A stretch of DNA of 64,000 nt from Sipunculus nudus (GCA_026874595.1 JAPPUL010000082.1:186001-250000); one strand, 5' to 3'. Positions 43,556 through 53,958 are shown, counted from the stretch's first letter. Program-made: numbers and translations. The notes: generated by a model not told the origin, from the letters alone.

Positions 43556-44194
43556 ATGTTTACAGGAATAATAAGTGAGCTTGGGAAAGTAAAAGAGTGT
43601 GTTTATGCCAAACAGCAGGGTAAAATACTAAAAATAGCCTGCAAAGATACTCTTTATGATATAAAGCTTGGAGATAGCGTTTCGATAAATGGTGTTTGTC
43701 AGAGCGTCATTGCTCATACAAATAAAGACTTTTGTATATATGCATCAGCGCACACATTATCGCTAACAAATCTAAAAGCACTAAAAGTAAATGATTTTGT
43801 AAACCTAGAAAGGCCACTGCGTCCCCAAGATCATATGGATGGACATATAGTTCAGGGCCATGTAGACGGAACAGGAGTCATTGAGGAGTTTTCACGTCAA
43901 AGTGGCTATCTTTTAATATCAGCAAATGATAACATTCTAAAGTATATGGTAGAACAAGGGTCAGTGGCTGTAGATGGCATAAGCTTGACAATAAATCACT
44001 TGAAAGCTAAGCAGTTTGGACTTACCATAATCCCTATATCACTTGAAAGTACAAATCTAAAATTCCGCCGTGTAAAAGAAATAGTTAATATAGAGATAGA
44101 TATATTTGCCAAATACATATCAAAATTCTTGCAAACACAAAAAACAGATAATAAACTAACGCTTAAGACATTAGGTGAGAATGGCTTTATATAA
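43556..44194 (+). CDS. ribE: Riboflavin synthase alpha subunit
   Basis: Dismutates two lumazines to riboflavin. 212 aa with the N-terminal MFTGIISELGKV and two lumazine-binding barrels: the first ends with SVSINGVCQSV; the second starts with DGHIVQGHVDGTG and has SVAVDGISLTIN. No FMN riboswitch is evident upstream. Lies alone between the sigma gene and a convergent membrane-protein gene. Confidence 0.95.
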   Translation: MFTGIISELGKVKECVYAKQQGKILKIACKDTLYDIKLGDSVSINGVCQSVIAHTNKDFCIYASAHTLSLTNLKALKVNDFVNLERPLRPQDHMDGHIVQGHVDGTGVIEEFSRQSGYLLISANDNILKYMVEQGSVAVDGISLTINHLKAKQFGLTIIPISLESTNLKFRRVKEIVNIEIDIFAKYISKFLQTQKTDNKLTLKTLGENGFI

Positions 44195-44231
44195 ACTAAA
44201 CTTTTTATAAACGCTTAAGACAATTTAAGGC

Positions 44232-45560
44232 TTAAATCAAGCACCTTCTTATTTTTTTAAAAAACCCATAAAACAAGAGTCCATAAAATATAAAATACTC
44301 TATTATTAGTATGTAAATACTCTCATTCCATATCGTCTTATTTGAATCATAATAAGTGATAAGCACCTGATAAGACAAAAAAGACAAACCGCTAAGAAGA
44401 ATAAAGGCATTAGCAATGTATGGGCTTTTATGGAATGAGAGCGTTATTAAGGGTAATAAGCTTATAAGATACCAAGGATATAAAACGGGGCTTAATATGG
44501 TTAAGGCGCCAATTGTAATAAACATTAAATGCGAAAGCTCAAATGTTTTAGCTTTAAAAATATAAAACACTGAGATTATACTCATAAAGATAATTCCCAA
44601 AACATACCTTGAATATTTAGGTATTATGTAATCAAATATTTTAAATATAGGAGAATTAAACTCCCAATAGATGGAATAATTTTTAAGAGCAAAGAATATA
44701 TTGTTGTCGTAATAGACAGCATAGAAACCAAGAATAATAAATAAGTATAGTAAGATTCCTTTATAAATTTGTCTAAGAGGCAAACGGATTAAGAATAGAG
44801 GTAAAAATAAAAGAGCAAAATACTTAGTTAAAGTAAGCAAAGCCAAAGCGGCCAAAGAAAGATTATAATACTTTTTAGAATAAAGGAATATGGAAAGAAC
44901 AATTAAAAAAGTCAAAATGCTTTCTGTGTGAATGTTTATATAAATTTCTATAAAGATTAACGGATTAAAAGCGTATACTGTAAGTAAAGCTATATTAGAG
45001 TTTCTAAGGAAATAGCTAAGAAGAATAAGCGTAAAAAGCTCAAAAGCAACGACAACAATCTTAATGCCGATTATAGAAGGATTTATAATATACCCAAGAT
45101 AAAAGAATAGCTGAAGGAGGGGCCCATAAATAGTAGGAACATGTTTATGGTTTATATTTTGATAAACTTCAAACTGTTTAAGATGTTCAATGGGAAAATC
45201 CTTTGGGGCATAAGAATAAGGATTAAAGCCATAATACTGCGTCATACCATCCCAAACGAAGCGATAAACATCATCTGATAGTATTGGAATTTGATAAAAG
45301 TCATATATTAAAAAGAGTGTTCTTAAAGCCAGTGCACTAAATACAATTAGAAAATACAAGAGCTTTTTATTTTGTATTAAACTGTTTTTCTTAAAAAGAT
45401 TTAGTCTTAAAACGATTGCATAATATATTAAAAATGTGCTTATAAAAGCAAAAAATATGTAATAAGCGTTTTGTGCTAGTAGGTTTAAGGAATATACATT
45501 AGCAATAGATTGAACCAAAACAAAAAAAGAGAAGAAGAGGATAGCACTAAGAAAATACAT
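44232..45560 (-). CDS. Multi-spanning membrane protein, GT-C glycosyltransferase-like
   Basis: 442 aa with about eleven to twelve hydrophobic segments. A conserved-looking luminal loop after the second helices, YQIPILSDDVYRFVWDGMTQYYGFNPYSYAP, contains the adjacent Asp pair and WDG-x(7)-NPY signature of polyprenyl-phosphate-dependent mannosyltransferase-like proteins. HKHVPTIYGPLLQLFF follows as in that group. The role, transferring a sugar to lipid or glycan outside the inner membrane, is inferred from fold only. 26 bp before the second HU gene's stop, possibly one transcript. Confidence 0.75.
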   Translation of the reverse strand: MYFLSAILFFSFFVLVQSIANVYSLNLLAQNAYYIFFAFISTFLIYYAIVLRLNLFKKNSLIQNKKLLYFLIVFSALALRTLFLIYDFYQIPILSDDVYRFVWDGMTQYYGFNPYSYAPKDFPIEHLKQFEVYQNINHKHVPTIYGPLLQLFFYLGYIINPSIIGIKIVVVAFELFTLILLSYFLRNSNIALLTVYAFNPLIFIEIYINIHTESILTFLIVLSIFLYSKKYYNLSLAALALLTLTKYFALLFLPLFLIRLPLRQIYKGILLYLFIILGFYAVYYDNNIFFALKNYSIYWEFNSPIFKIFDYIIPKYSRYVLGIIFMSIISVFYIFKAKTFELSHLMFITIGALTILSPVLYPWYLISLLPLITLSFHKSPYIANAFILLSGLSFLSYQVLITYYDSNKTIWNESIYILIIEYFIFYGLLFYGFFKKIRRCLI

Positions 45561-45586
45561 AATCCTCCTTATCGTATATGAAGAAG

Positions 45587-45871
45587 CTATTTGACAGTTA
45601 ATTTCTTAATCATTTTCAATTCTTTACCTGGTTGAAAATAAGGAACTTTGTGTTCAGGGACAATAAGTCTTTGATTAGTCTTTAGGTTACGTGCAGTACG
45701 TTGTTTTCTAGTTCTAAGGCCGAAAGTACCAAAGCCACGGAAATAAACGGTCTTACCCTGCATGATATTACTTTTCAAAGTCTTAAACAAAAGTAAAAGC
45801 ATTTCATCAGCCTCTTTTCTTGAAAGGCCCGTACCGGAACATATCTCTTGAACGATATCTGAACGAGTCAT
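45587..45871 (-). CDS. HU/IHF family DNA-binding protein (second copy)
   Basis: 94 aa, the standard HU length: MTRSDIVQEICSGTGLSRKEADEML, then VYFRGFGTFGLRTRKQRTARNLKTNQ at the DNA-bending arm and a short basic end. Related to the copy at 34908. The arm Pro is not in the standard RNP context in either protein. Confidence 0.95.
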   Translation of the reverse strand: MTRSDIVQEICSGTGLSRKEADEMLLLLFKTLKSNIMQGKTVYFRGFGTFGLRTRKQRTARNLKTNQRLIVPEHKVPYFQPGKELKMIKKLTVK

Positions 45872-46186
45872 TCTAAATACCCCCTCTAAATATTAGAATA
45901 AAGTTTTGTTTAAATTGTAAGCTTCAAAATTATAAACCTTACAAACTCCCAAATTACATTTTAAAATCTCCTAAAATTAGCCATAGCGTATACTATCTAT
46001 AACCCGTCAAAGCTAATATCAAAATAAAAAAGGGACAAAGTATGTGCAAGGCAATGATAGATATTGCAATTTAGCAATGAATTAAGGATATAAAAAAAAT
46101 AGTTGATAAGGGCAGTATAAAATGATACTATTTGAGAAATATGAAAGTTTATAAAGGCATCTATAACGATCTAACGGGGGAAAGAC
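45872..46186. other. Divergent intergenic region with probable promoter of the EF-G gene
   Basis: 315 bp between the HU gene (minus) and the EF-G paralogue (plus). TTGATA at 46103-46108 and TACTAT at 46126-46131, 17 bp apart, form a plausible promoter with a 50-nt leader. GGGGG before the ATG supplies the ribosome site. Nothing else recognised. Confidence 0.5.
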
Positions 46187-48277
46187 ATGATAAGGGAATA
46201 CACGCCAGAGAATATAAGAAATATAAGTATAATAGGACATGGTGGAGTTGGAAAAACAACATTAATAGAACACGCATTATACATATCTAAAGCAATAGAG
46301 GACATGGGGACAATTGAGGAAGGAACAACGGTCTCAGACTTTGAAGAAGAGGAGATAACTCACAAATTGTCAGTTCACAATTCCTTAAGTTATACAAAGT
46401 ATCTAGATACAAAACTAAATTTGATAGACACGCCAGGCATGCCAGATTTTGTAGGAGAGGTACGAGCAGCGCTTCGAGTAAGTGAGGGGGCATTGGTTGT
46501 GGTAGATAGCGTTGAGGGGATGCAGATGGGGACCAAAAAGATATGGCAATATGCGGATGAATATAAGGTTCCGCGAATAATATTTGTAAATAAGCTAGAT
46601 AAAGAAGATAGTGTATTTGATAAACTACTTGAAAAGCTAAGGAGCCAGCTTGACTTTAAAATAGTGCCTATAGAGCTTCCGATAGGGGAAGGAGAAGGTT
46701 TTAAAGGAATAATAGACTTACTAACGATGAAGGCGCTTTATCCTAATGAGAGTGGGAGTGGGGTTAATATAAAAGACATACCTGAATCTGATATAAAGCG
46801 TGCAAAGAAATATAGAGAAGAACTTGGGGACATTGTAGCTGATATAGATGAGAAGTTAGTTAATAAAGTACTTGGCGGACAGACATTAACCAACGAAGAA
46901 ATATCACAAGGTATAATGGAATTAACTCAAAGTTTTAAGATAGTGCCTTTGATATGCGGTTCTGCCAAAAAATCGATAGGAATACTAACCTTACTAAAGA
47001 TGATGGTAAGATTCTTGCCATCTCCTATATTTGTTGGTGAAACAATAGGCTACAACCCAAAGGATATGGATGAGTTAGTAGCAAGAGAGCCTTTAATTGA
47101 CGGGCCGCTTGCTGCTTTTGTTTATAAAACACGTATAGATCAGTATTCAGGGAAGTTTAGTTATTTTAGAATGCGTTCTGGAACTCTTAAAAAAGATGAT
47201 GTTATTTTAAACCCCCGAACAGGTGAAAAAGAAAAGATTTTGCATATATACAGTATAATGGGAAACAAGCAAATAGAAGTACCTAAGATAATAGCAGGCG
47301 ACATGGGAGCTATCGGTAAACTTGATAATATTCAAACAGGAGACACTTTGTCTGATTTGCAAGATACAATAATGCTACCTCCTTTAAAATTGCCAAGTCC
47401 TATATATTTCAAATCAGTACAATCAGATAACAAAGCTAATACAGAAAAGATGATAACTACATTAAATAGACTAGGCGAAGAAGACCCTACTTTTAAAGTT
47501 CAATATGATGAGCAAACAAAGGAAACGATAATAGGTGCTATGGGCGAGACACAAGTTAAAATATTAATTCAGAAGGTAGAGAAGAAAAACAATTTAGAGG
47601 TCAAAATAAACGAACCACAAATAGCATATAAAGAGACAATAAAAGCGAAGGCAGAAGCTAAATACAAGCATAAGAAACAAACTGGCGGACATGGGCAGTA
47701 TGGAGAAGTATATATACGGATTGAGCCTCAAGAAGTAGATAAACGCTTTGAATTTATAAATAAGATAGTTGGGGGAGCTATCCCCAAAAACTTTATACCT
47801 GGTGTAGAAAAAGGTATTTTAGAGGCAATGGCTAAAGGAGTACTTGCCTCATATCCCGTTACAGGCGTCAAAGTAACACTTTATGATGGGACATTTCATT
47901 CTGTTGACTCATCTGAACTTGCCTTTAAAGTGGCTGGTTTTCATGCTATGAAACTTGCATTAGAAAATGCAAGGCCTATTTTGCTTGAACCAATCGCTAA
48001 CTTAGAAATAGATACGTCAGAAGAGCTTGTTGGGACTATCATGGGAGATATTCAAGGACGACGGGGGAAAATAATTAAAATAGATACTAACAAAAAAGAA
48101 CATCAGATGATAAACGCTAAGGTTCCATATGTCGAACTTGCTAATTATGCTACCGAATTTAGATCTTTAACCAAAGACCAAGCTACCTTTTCAATAACTC
48201 CTTCTCATTATGAACCTCTTGTTGGAAAGCTTGCTGAGCAAATTATAAATACTAAAAACTTGAGTGTAGAAACATAA
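46187..48277 (+). CDS. fusA2: Elongation factor G paralogue (EF-G2-like)
   Basis: Translational GTPase, 696 aa. G1 is GHGGVGKT (the GHGGxGKT form typical of EF-G2-like proteins rather than GHIDAGKT), G3 is DTPGMPDF, G4 VNKLDKE and G5 CGSAKK. Switch I is the shortened VSDFEEEEITHKLS type. Domains II-V follow, including KQTGGHGQYGEVYIRIEP in domain IV and GDIQGRRGKI near the end. It may have a role in ribosome release or stress rather than ordinary translocation; the main EF-G is presumably elsewhere. Codon style changes somewhat toward T wobble in the 3' third. Confidence 0.92.
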   Translation: MIREYTPENIRNISIIGHGGVGKTTLIEHALYISKAIEDMGTIEEGTTVSDFEEEEITHKLSVHNSLSYTKYLDTKLNLIDTPGMPDFVGEVRAALRVSEGALVVVDSVEGMQMGTKKIWQYADEYKVPRIIFVNKLDKEDSVFDKLLEKLRSQLDFKIVPIELPIGEGEGFKGIIDLLTMKALYPNESGSGVNIKDIPESDIKRAKKYREELGDIVADIDEKLVNKVLGGQTLTNEEISQGIMELTQSFKIVPLICGSAKKSIGILTLLKMMVRFLPSPIFVGETIGYNPKDMDELVAREPLIDGPLAAFVYKTRIDQYSGKFSYFRMRSGTLKKDDVILNPRTGEKEKILHIYSIMGNKQIEVPKIIAGDMGAIGKLDNIQTGDTLSDLQDTIMLPPLKLPSPIYFKSVQSDNKANTEKMITTLNRLGEEDPTFKVQYDEQTKETIIGAMGETQVKILIQKVEKKNNLEVKINEPQIAYKETIKAKAEAKYKHKKQTGGHGQYGEVYIRIEPQEVDKRFEFINKIVGGAIPKNFIPGVEKGILEAMAKGVLASYPVTGVKVTLYDGTFHSVDSSELAFKVAGFHAMKLALENARPILLEPIANLEIDTSEELVGTIMGDIQGRRGKIIKIDTNKKEHQMINAKVPYVELANYATEFRSLTKDQATFSITPSHYEPLVGKLAEQIINTKNLSVET

Positions 48278-48297
48278 TAAAAACATAATAAAAACCT
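48275..48297. repeat. 11-bp duplication at the EF-G stop codon
   Basis: ACATAATAAAA occurs twice back to back; the first copy contains the TAA stop of the EF-G gene. Small, but it follows the same pattern as the other boundary repeats. Confidence 0.55.
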
Positions 48298-48307
48298 TTT
48301 AACACTT

Positions 48308-51019
48308 TTAGTTATTCTTGCTCTCTACTACCGATATCACATATTTATCTGTAAAATATTTGTTGGCTACTCGCTTTATGTCTTCTTTTGTTACGCTTTG
48401 TAGTTTCTTTAAAAGTTCATTATGAAAATTATACCCAAACCCAAGCTGTTCATTTAACGCTGCCGTTCTTAATTGCCCATCAAGTGTCTCAAGCCCCTTT
48501 GTTATACGACCTATTGCACTGTTTTTTGCAAGCTCAAGCTCTTCGTTACTAATACCATTCTCTCGTACGCTCTTTATATTTCTAAACATACCCGAAATTG
48601 CACGCTCCTTTTTATCCGGCTCTGTCCCTATGTAAAATACAAATACTCCATAATCCTTCTTGGATTGATAAAAGCCGCCTGTTGCATAAGCAAGGCCTTC
48701 TTGTCCTCGTAAATCTACAAATAATCGACTGCCTATCCCTGAAAATATGTGTCCCAGCAAGCTAAGTGCATAGGAATCAATATCTTTATAGCTTGGGCAA
48801 TCGTACATTATCTTTACTATTGACTGCTTCCTTTTCTCTTTTACGTAATATGTCTCTTTTTTGTTCTTAGAAATCGCTTCAGGCTTTAATACATTGTCTT
48901 TAAAAGTCCCTTCTCTTCTTAAAAAGTTATACTTACTCTCTTGTCCACCAGAGAATAACTTTATAAGCTTTTCTTCATCTATATCTCCAAATATCGATAA
49001 GACTAGGTTATTGGGCCTTATAAGTCCCTCATACAATCTCTTTAAGCTGCTTCCCTTTATTTTCTTTATACTCTCCGTAGTCCCCAAACCATCATAGCCA
49101 TAGGACCTATCCTTATAACGTACCTTTCTTAGGTGATAGCGACTTGCTCGCCATATATCGTCATCCCTTGTCCCTATATCGTATAAGATGTCTTTACGCT
49201 CTTTTTCTACCTCTTCTTTACTAAAACTTGCATTAGATAAAATATCTAGTAAAAGCTCAAATATCTCATCACTATAGCCTTTTAAAAAACTCCCGCTTAT
49301 ATACGATAAGGAATCGCTACTTGAGGCGCTTATATGACCTCCTGTGTCCTCTACTAGCTTCGCTATCTCTAGTGCGCTTTTTGTCTTTGTTCCTTTTAGG
49401 ATTGTGCTATATAGAAAATTATATATACCTTGGCTCTCTTTTGTCTCATTTAAATACCCTCCCGCAAATACTGCACCAAATGATACCATTGGAATACTAC
49501 TATCTTTCTTTAATAAAAGCTTTATCCCATTTTGTAAATCTATACTCTTTATCTGCCCTCTCCCTTCTCTATCCTTCTTTACCCCCTCACTTACCTTTTC
49601 TCTACTCCCTATCGGGGCAAGAATTACTACGTTTTCACGTTCCTTTCGCAAATACTCCCTTGCCACCCGTACTACATCTTCTGCTTTTACCTCCTGAACC
49701 TTTTCTACGTACCTTTTATAATAATTTATATCTCCTAGAAATTCTCCAAGCCCAAGACTTGATGCATAGCCTCCCAATGTCTGCATCCGCTTTATATAAC
49801 TAAGTAATACCCCTTGCTTGGCTCGCTTAAGCTCTTCTTTTCCTACTCCTTGCTTTACCCTTTCTATCTCTTCTCTTATCGCTTGTTCGCTCTTTTGTAA
49901 ATCCTTATAGCTAAGTTCACTATGAATACTAAATATCCCCTTATATGATGGCGTCCACGACGAGGCGTATATCTCCTTCACTAAACCTTTTGTATCTTTT
50001 ACTCCTGTGTATAATCTTGACGTCTTGCCTCCCCCAAGTATTATCTCAAGTACATCAAGTGCATATACATCTTCGTCTAATGCATCTACGCTCGGATAGG
50101 CCATCACCATATTCGTCGTTGTTATCCCTGTTTCTCTATAAGTTTTTCGGGCTGCCTTTTGTTTCGGCTCCCTTGGAATATACAAGGACGGTAACTTCTT
50201 TCGCTTAAATGTTTTAAACTCCTTTCTAACACCTTCTTGGGCTTCTTGTAAATCAAAATCTCCCACTATTACCAATATCATATTATTTGGGGTGTACATT
50301 GTACTATAGTAGTCTAATATATCTTGCTTTTTAAGACCCTTAAATAAAGGCCTGTAGCCTATAACCGGATATCTATAATGATGCTTCTTATATACCGTCT
50401 CCATTAGTGTTTTCCATAATATCCGCCTGGGATTGTCATCTCCCATGTTTATCTCTTTTAATATCACCTCCTTTTCTATCTTTAAATCCTCATCATCAAA
50501 CAAAGAGCCCATTATCATCTCAGATAGCGCTTCTAAGGCTTTGTCAAAATACTTCTTCCTTACCGTGAAATGATATACCGTCCGGTCATATGTTGTATAC
50601 GCATTCGCATCTGAACCTCCCATCGAGCGTATCGCATTGTAATATCCTTCCTTGCCCTTGAATAGCTTAGTCCGCTTGCCAAGCATATGTTCAAAATAAT
50701 GTGATAAGCCTGTTCCCATATTCTCTCCTTCTGTTATCGAACCTGCTCGAACCCACATCTGCATCGATACCATCGGGATGTTACGCTTTTGTTTAAGTAT
50801 AACCACAAGCCCATTGTCAAGTACAAGCCGCCTTGTCCCTTCTTCATTTTCTAAACTATATAATGTATCATCTGCTTTTGAAGCTGCCTCACTCTTTGCA
50901 TTTGCAACTACTACTCTCTTATTCACTTTTGTCCCTTCTTCCATAATATTACTATATCCTCTGTCATAAAGTATTGTCATTAGTAAGATCATTATAATTG
51001 CAAGCCTTATATAACCCAT
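48308..51019 (-). CDS. M16 family zinc metallopeptidase, two-domain, exported
   Basis: 903 aa with an N-terminal signal (RLAIIMILLMTILYDRGYS). The first M16 half has the inverted zinc motif HYFEH (H107, E110, H111) and the distal Glu in the KEVILKEINM region. The second half begins near 490 and lacks HxxEH, as is normal when it only forms the other side of the chamber. DDNPRRILW and SLGLGEFLGDINYY are typical. Probably degrades peptides or processes envelope proteins in the periplasm. Confidence 0.94.
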   Translation of the reverse strand: MGYIRLAIIMILLMTILYDRGYSNIMEEGTKVNKRVVVANAKSEAASKADDTLYSLENEEGTRRLVLDNGLVVILKQKRNIPMVSMQMWVRAGSITEGENMGTGLSHYFEHMLGKRTKLFKGKEGYYNAIRSMGGSDANAYTTYDRTVYHFTVRKKYFDKALEALSEMIMGSLFDDEDLKIEKEVILKEINMGDDNPRRILWKTLMETVYKKHHYRYPVIGYRPLFKGLKKQDILDYYSTMYTPNNMILVIVGDFDLQEAQEGVRKEFKTFKRKKLPSLYIPREPKQKAARKTYRETGITTTNMVMAYPSVDALDEDVYALDVLEIILGGGKTSRLYTGVKDTKGLVKEIYASSWTPSYKGIFSIHSELSYKDLQKSEQAIREEIERVKQGVGKEELKRAKQGVLLSYIKRMQTLGGYASSLGLGEFLGDINYYKRYVEKVQEVKAEDVVRVAREYLRKERENVVILAPIGSREKVSEGVKKDREGRGQIKSIDLQNGIKLLLKKDSSIPMVSFGAVFAGGYLNETKESQGIYNFLYSTILKGTKTKSALEIAKLVEDTGGHISASSSDSLSYISGSFLKGYSDEIFELLLDILSNASFSKEEVEKERKDILYDIGTRDDDIWRASRYHLRKVRYKDRSYGYDGLGTTESIKKIKGSSLKRLYEGLIRPNNLVLSIFGDIDEEKLIKLFSGGQESKYNFLRREGTFKDNVLKPEAISKNKKETYYVKEKRKQSIVKIMYDCPSYKDIDSYALSLLGHIFSGIGSRLFVDLRGQEGLAYATGGFYQSKKDYGVFVFYIGTEPDKKERAISGMFRNIKSVRENGISNEELELAKNSAIGRITKGLETLDGQLRTAALNEQLGFGYNFHNELLKKLQSVTKEDIKRVANKYFTDKYVISVVESKNN

Positions 51020-51098
51020 AATCTATCTCCTATATATTTTATTAAAATAACCTAGTATAATAAATTTTAACTGCTACGTAAATGCTTATGACATAATA

Positions 51099-51662
51099 TC
51101 ATTCCATATAAGGCCATTCCTTTAAAAGCTCATGTTCTATCCCCAACATGTTTAGTATCTTGCCTATATGAAAATTTATTACGTCATCTATACTTTTAGG
51201 TTTTGCATAAAATGCCACCGTAAGTGGGGCAAGTAAAACCCCTGCCTCACTCAAACTTAGCATGTTTTTTATATGTATCATACTAAGAGGGGTCTCCCTT
51301 GGACACAATATTACACGACGCCCTTCTTTTAAAGCAACGTCAAATGCCCGCTCAAGTAGATTAGACGATATACCATGTGCAAAACGAGATAAACTACCCA
51401 TGCTGCACGGAAGTACCAGCAAACCATCATTTAGATGACTGCCGCTTGCCGGCGCTGCAAACATGTCTTTTATATTATAAAGTGTTATCCCAAGCCTCTT
51501 TGCATGCTTTGCTACATTTATACCTGTCTCGTACTCTGCAACACGTTTGCCTAAATCTGTAACTATTAAAGATACCAAAACCCCAAGCTCATGCAAAACC
51601 TCAAGCATTCGTATGCCATATATTGAGCCTGACGCTCCTGTTATCCCCAAAACTATTTTCAA
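51099..51662 (-). CDS. ubiX: Flavin prenyltransferase UbiX
   Basis: Makes prenylated FMN, cofactor of UbiD-type decarboxylases. 187 aa: GITGASGSIYGIRMLEVL at the start, PASGSHLNDGLLVLPCSMGSLSRFAHGISSNLLERAFDVALKEGR in the middle and RETPLSMIHIKNMLSL. The FMN-binding and prenyl-site residues look intact. No ubiD in the window. Confidence 0.95.
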   Translation of the reverse strand: MKIVLGITGASGSIYGIRMLEVLHELGVLVSLIVTDLGKRVAEYETGINVAKHAKRLGITLYNIKDMFAAPASGSHLNDGLLVLPCSMGSLSRFAHGISSNLLERAFDVALKEGRRVILCPRETPLSMIHIKNMLSLSEAGVLLAPLTVAFYAKPKSIDDVINFHIGKILNMLGIEHELLKEWPYME

Positions 51663-51853
51663 AATTTATCCAAACTCCAAATCCTTATTTTTATTAAAGC
51701 ATAATAAAATATAGCAAATATACTCTATTATTAGCTTTATTATTAGCTCCATAACTTTTAAAAAGCCTTTCTATACTAGCTCCACTAGCTCCGAACTTAC
51801 TTTAGCTTGAGAGCTTGTTTGTCTTATCAAGTTTCTTTACGTACATTTACAAA

Positions 51854-53224
51854 ATGCTAGAAGATGAACAGCTATTAACAAAACTAAACCATGAACACCT
51901 TTGGCACCCCTTCACGCAAATGAGAGATTGGACCCAAAAGACCCCATTATTTATTAAAAAAGGAAAAGGCAACTGTCTAATTGATATTAATGGGAAAGAG
52001 TATATCGATGCTGTATCCTCGCTTTGGTGCAATGTGCATGGACACAATAAACAAGAACTAAATGACGCAATTAAAAGTCAACTTAACGAGATTGCACACT
52101 CAACAATGCTTGGACTTTCTAATGTACCTGCAACCCTTCTTGCCAAAAAGCTTATTGACATAACACCAGCGGGCCTTAATAAGGTATTTTACTCAGATGC
52201 TGGGGCATGTGCTGTTGAGATAGCTCTTAAGATGGCTTTTCAATATTGGAGACAAAAGCATACTTGTCCAAGAGCGCAAAAACAAAAGTTCATAAAACTT
52301 AAAAAAGCTTATCACGGTGATACAATAGGAGCTGTTAGTCTTGGCGGCTTTGATTTATTTCATAAGATGTTTTCCTATCTCTTGTTTGAGACATTTTCAA
52401 TTAGCTGTCCATCTTTTTATCACTCTAATTTTAATGACCCGAAAGAGTGTATGGATAATTCCCTTAATGAGCTTTATAAAATACTTGAAAAACATCACAA
52501 TGAGGTTGCAGGACTTATAATAGAACCTTACGTACAGGGTGCGGCTGGGATAGTTATTTATCCTTCTGGTTTTATGAGTAAGATTCAAGATATATGTTTA
52601 GAGTATGACATACTCTTTATAGTAGATGAGGTTGCAACTGGTTTTGGCAAGACTGGTTATATGTTTGCTTGTGAGGAAGATGAACTTAAACCTGACATTA
52701 TGACAGTAGGAAAAGGGCTTACAGGAGGTTATCTACCGCTTGCAGCAACGATTGTAAGTGATAAGATATACAACGCATTCTTAAATAGCGATAATGATGA
52801 TATTGACAGGACATTTTATCACGGACATACCTTCACAGGCAACCCAATAGCCTGCAACTGTGCCCTGGCGTCATTAGAAGTATTTGAAAAGGATTTGGTA
52901 TTAGAAAAGATGCAAGGTAAAATAAAGTATTTAAAAGAAGCTCTTAATGAGCTTGAGGCTTTAGATTACGTAGGGCAGATAAGGATTAAAGGGTTTATGG
53001 TAGGGATAGAACTTTCTAATGACAAAAGACGTAGAAAACCTTTTGACCCGAAACTAAAGCTTGGGCATAAGGTATCGCTTGCAATGCGAGAACATGGTGT
53101 AATAATGCGTCCACTTGGCGATGTTTTAGTTTTGATGCCGCCCTTATCGATAAGCAAAGATGAGATAAGAGTAATAGTAGAAGGTTTAAAGAAGGCTATA
53201 CCGAGTGTCATAAAGATGGTATAG
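51854..53224 (+). CDS. bioA: Adenosylmethionine-8-amino-7-oxononanoate aminotransferase
   Basis: PLP transaminase of biotin synthesis (KAPA to DAPA). 456 aa from this start: EHLWHPFTQMRDW near 13, YSDAGACAVEIALKMAFQYW near 115, YHGDTIGAVSLGG, DEVATGFGKTG near 260, and the PLP lysine in VGKGLTGGYLPLAAT. GHTFTGNPIACNCALAS completes the signature. A TTG at 51815 would add 13 residues; the ATG fits the family better, although its ribosome site is weak. bioD follows after 11 bp. Confidence 0.95.
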   Translation: MLEDEQLLTKLNHEHLWHPFTQMRDWTQKTPLFIKKGKGNCLIDINGKEYIDAVSSLWCNVHGHNKQELNDAIKSQLNEIAHSTMLGLSNVPATLLAKKLIDITPAGLNKVFYSDAGACAVEIALKMAFQYWRQKHTCPRAQKQKFIKLKKAYHGDTIGAVSLGGFDLFHKMFSYLLFETFSISCPSFYHSNFNDPKECMDNSLNELYKILEKHHNEVAGLIIEPYVQGAAGIVIYPSGFMSKIQDICLEYDILFIVDEVATGFGKTGYMFACEEDELKPDIMTVGKGLTGGYLPLAATIVSDKIYNAFLNSDNDDIDRTFYHGHTFTGNPIACNCALASLEVFEKDLVLEKMQGKIKYLKEALNELEALDYVGQIRIKGFMVGIELSNDKRRRKPFDPKLKLGHKVSLAMREHGVIMRPLGDVLVLMPPLSISKDEIRVIVEGLKKAIPSVIKMV

Positions 53225-53235
53225 ATTACTACAAT

Positions 53236-53958
53236 ATGAAAAGTTACTTTATAACGGGAACAGACACAGGGGTTGGGAAAACTAAAGTAAGTCTTGGGCT
53301 TATGTTGTGCTTAAAGGAGCTGGGAATAGAAGCAGGATATATGAAACCGATAGAGACAGGGGTTTATGATTCTAGTGATATTTGTGCTGGCGATGCAACT
53401 CTAATAAAGAGAATGCTAAATCTAAAAGCCCCTCTAAACATAATAAGGCCAATAAGTTATAAGGCTCCACTTGCCCCTTATGTAGCATCTGATCTTGAGG
53501 GAATAGAATTAGATTTAAATATAATTAAGGCTGCCTATAAAAAGTGCTCAGAGGGAAAAGATATAATGCTTATAGAGGGAGCAGGAGGTTTGATGGTGCC
53601 TATTAGTAAAGAACTTACTATATGCGATCTTGCTAAGGAACTTGACTTAGAACTAATCTTGGTAGCAGGCAATAAACTCGGAGCCCTAAATCACACATTG
53701 CTAACACTATCTCATGCAAAGGCAAAAGGACTTAAAACAAAATGTATAATACTAAACGACCACGAGACGGAAAAGACTCAAGCTAAAAAAACAAATCAAA
53801 AAGCACTCAAAAGTATATTATCCAATAAAGAGGATAATGAGAAGATAAAAATATACTCAACACCATATATAGAAGGAGCGGATACAAGTCTTAACCATTA
53901 CAACCATTACAAAAAGCATAAAGAAAGTTTTATAAATATATGTAAGGAGCTATTCTAA
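53236..53958 (+). CDS. bioD: Dethiobiotin synthetase
   Basis: Closes the ureido ring of dethiobiotin with ATP and CO2. 240 aa: P-loop FITGTDTGVGKTKVSLGL at 5-22, KPIETGVYD near 38, EGAGGLMVPIS near 114, and LVAGNKLGALNHTLLT. Operon partner of bioA. Its last 9 bp overlap the end of pyrF, read from the opposite strand. Confidence 0.96.
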   Translation: MKSYFITGTDTGVGKTKVSLGLMLCLKELGIEAGYMKPIETGVYDSSDICAGDATLIKRMLNLKAPLNIIRPISYKAPLAPYVASDLEGIELDLNIIKAAYKKCSEGKDIMLIEGAGGLMVPISKELTICDLAKELDLELILVAGNKLGALNHTLLTLSHAKAKGLKTKCIILNDHETEKTQAKKTNQKALKSILSNKEDNEKIKIYSTPYIEGADTSLNHYNHYKKHKESFINICKELF

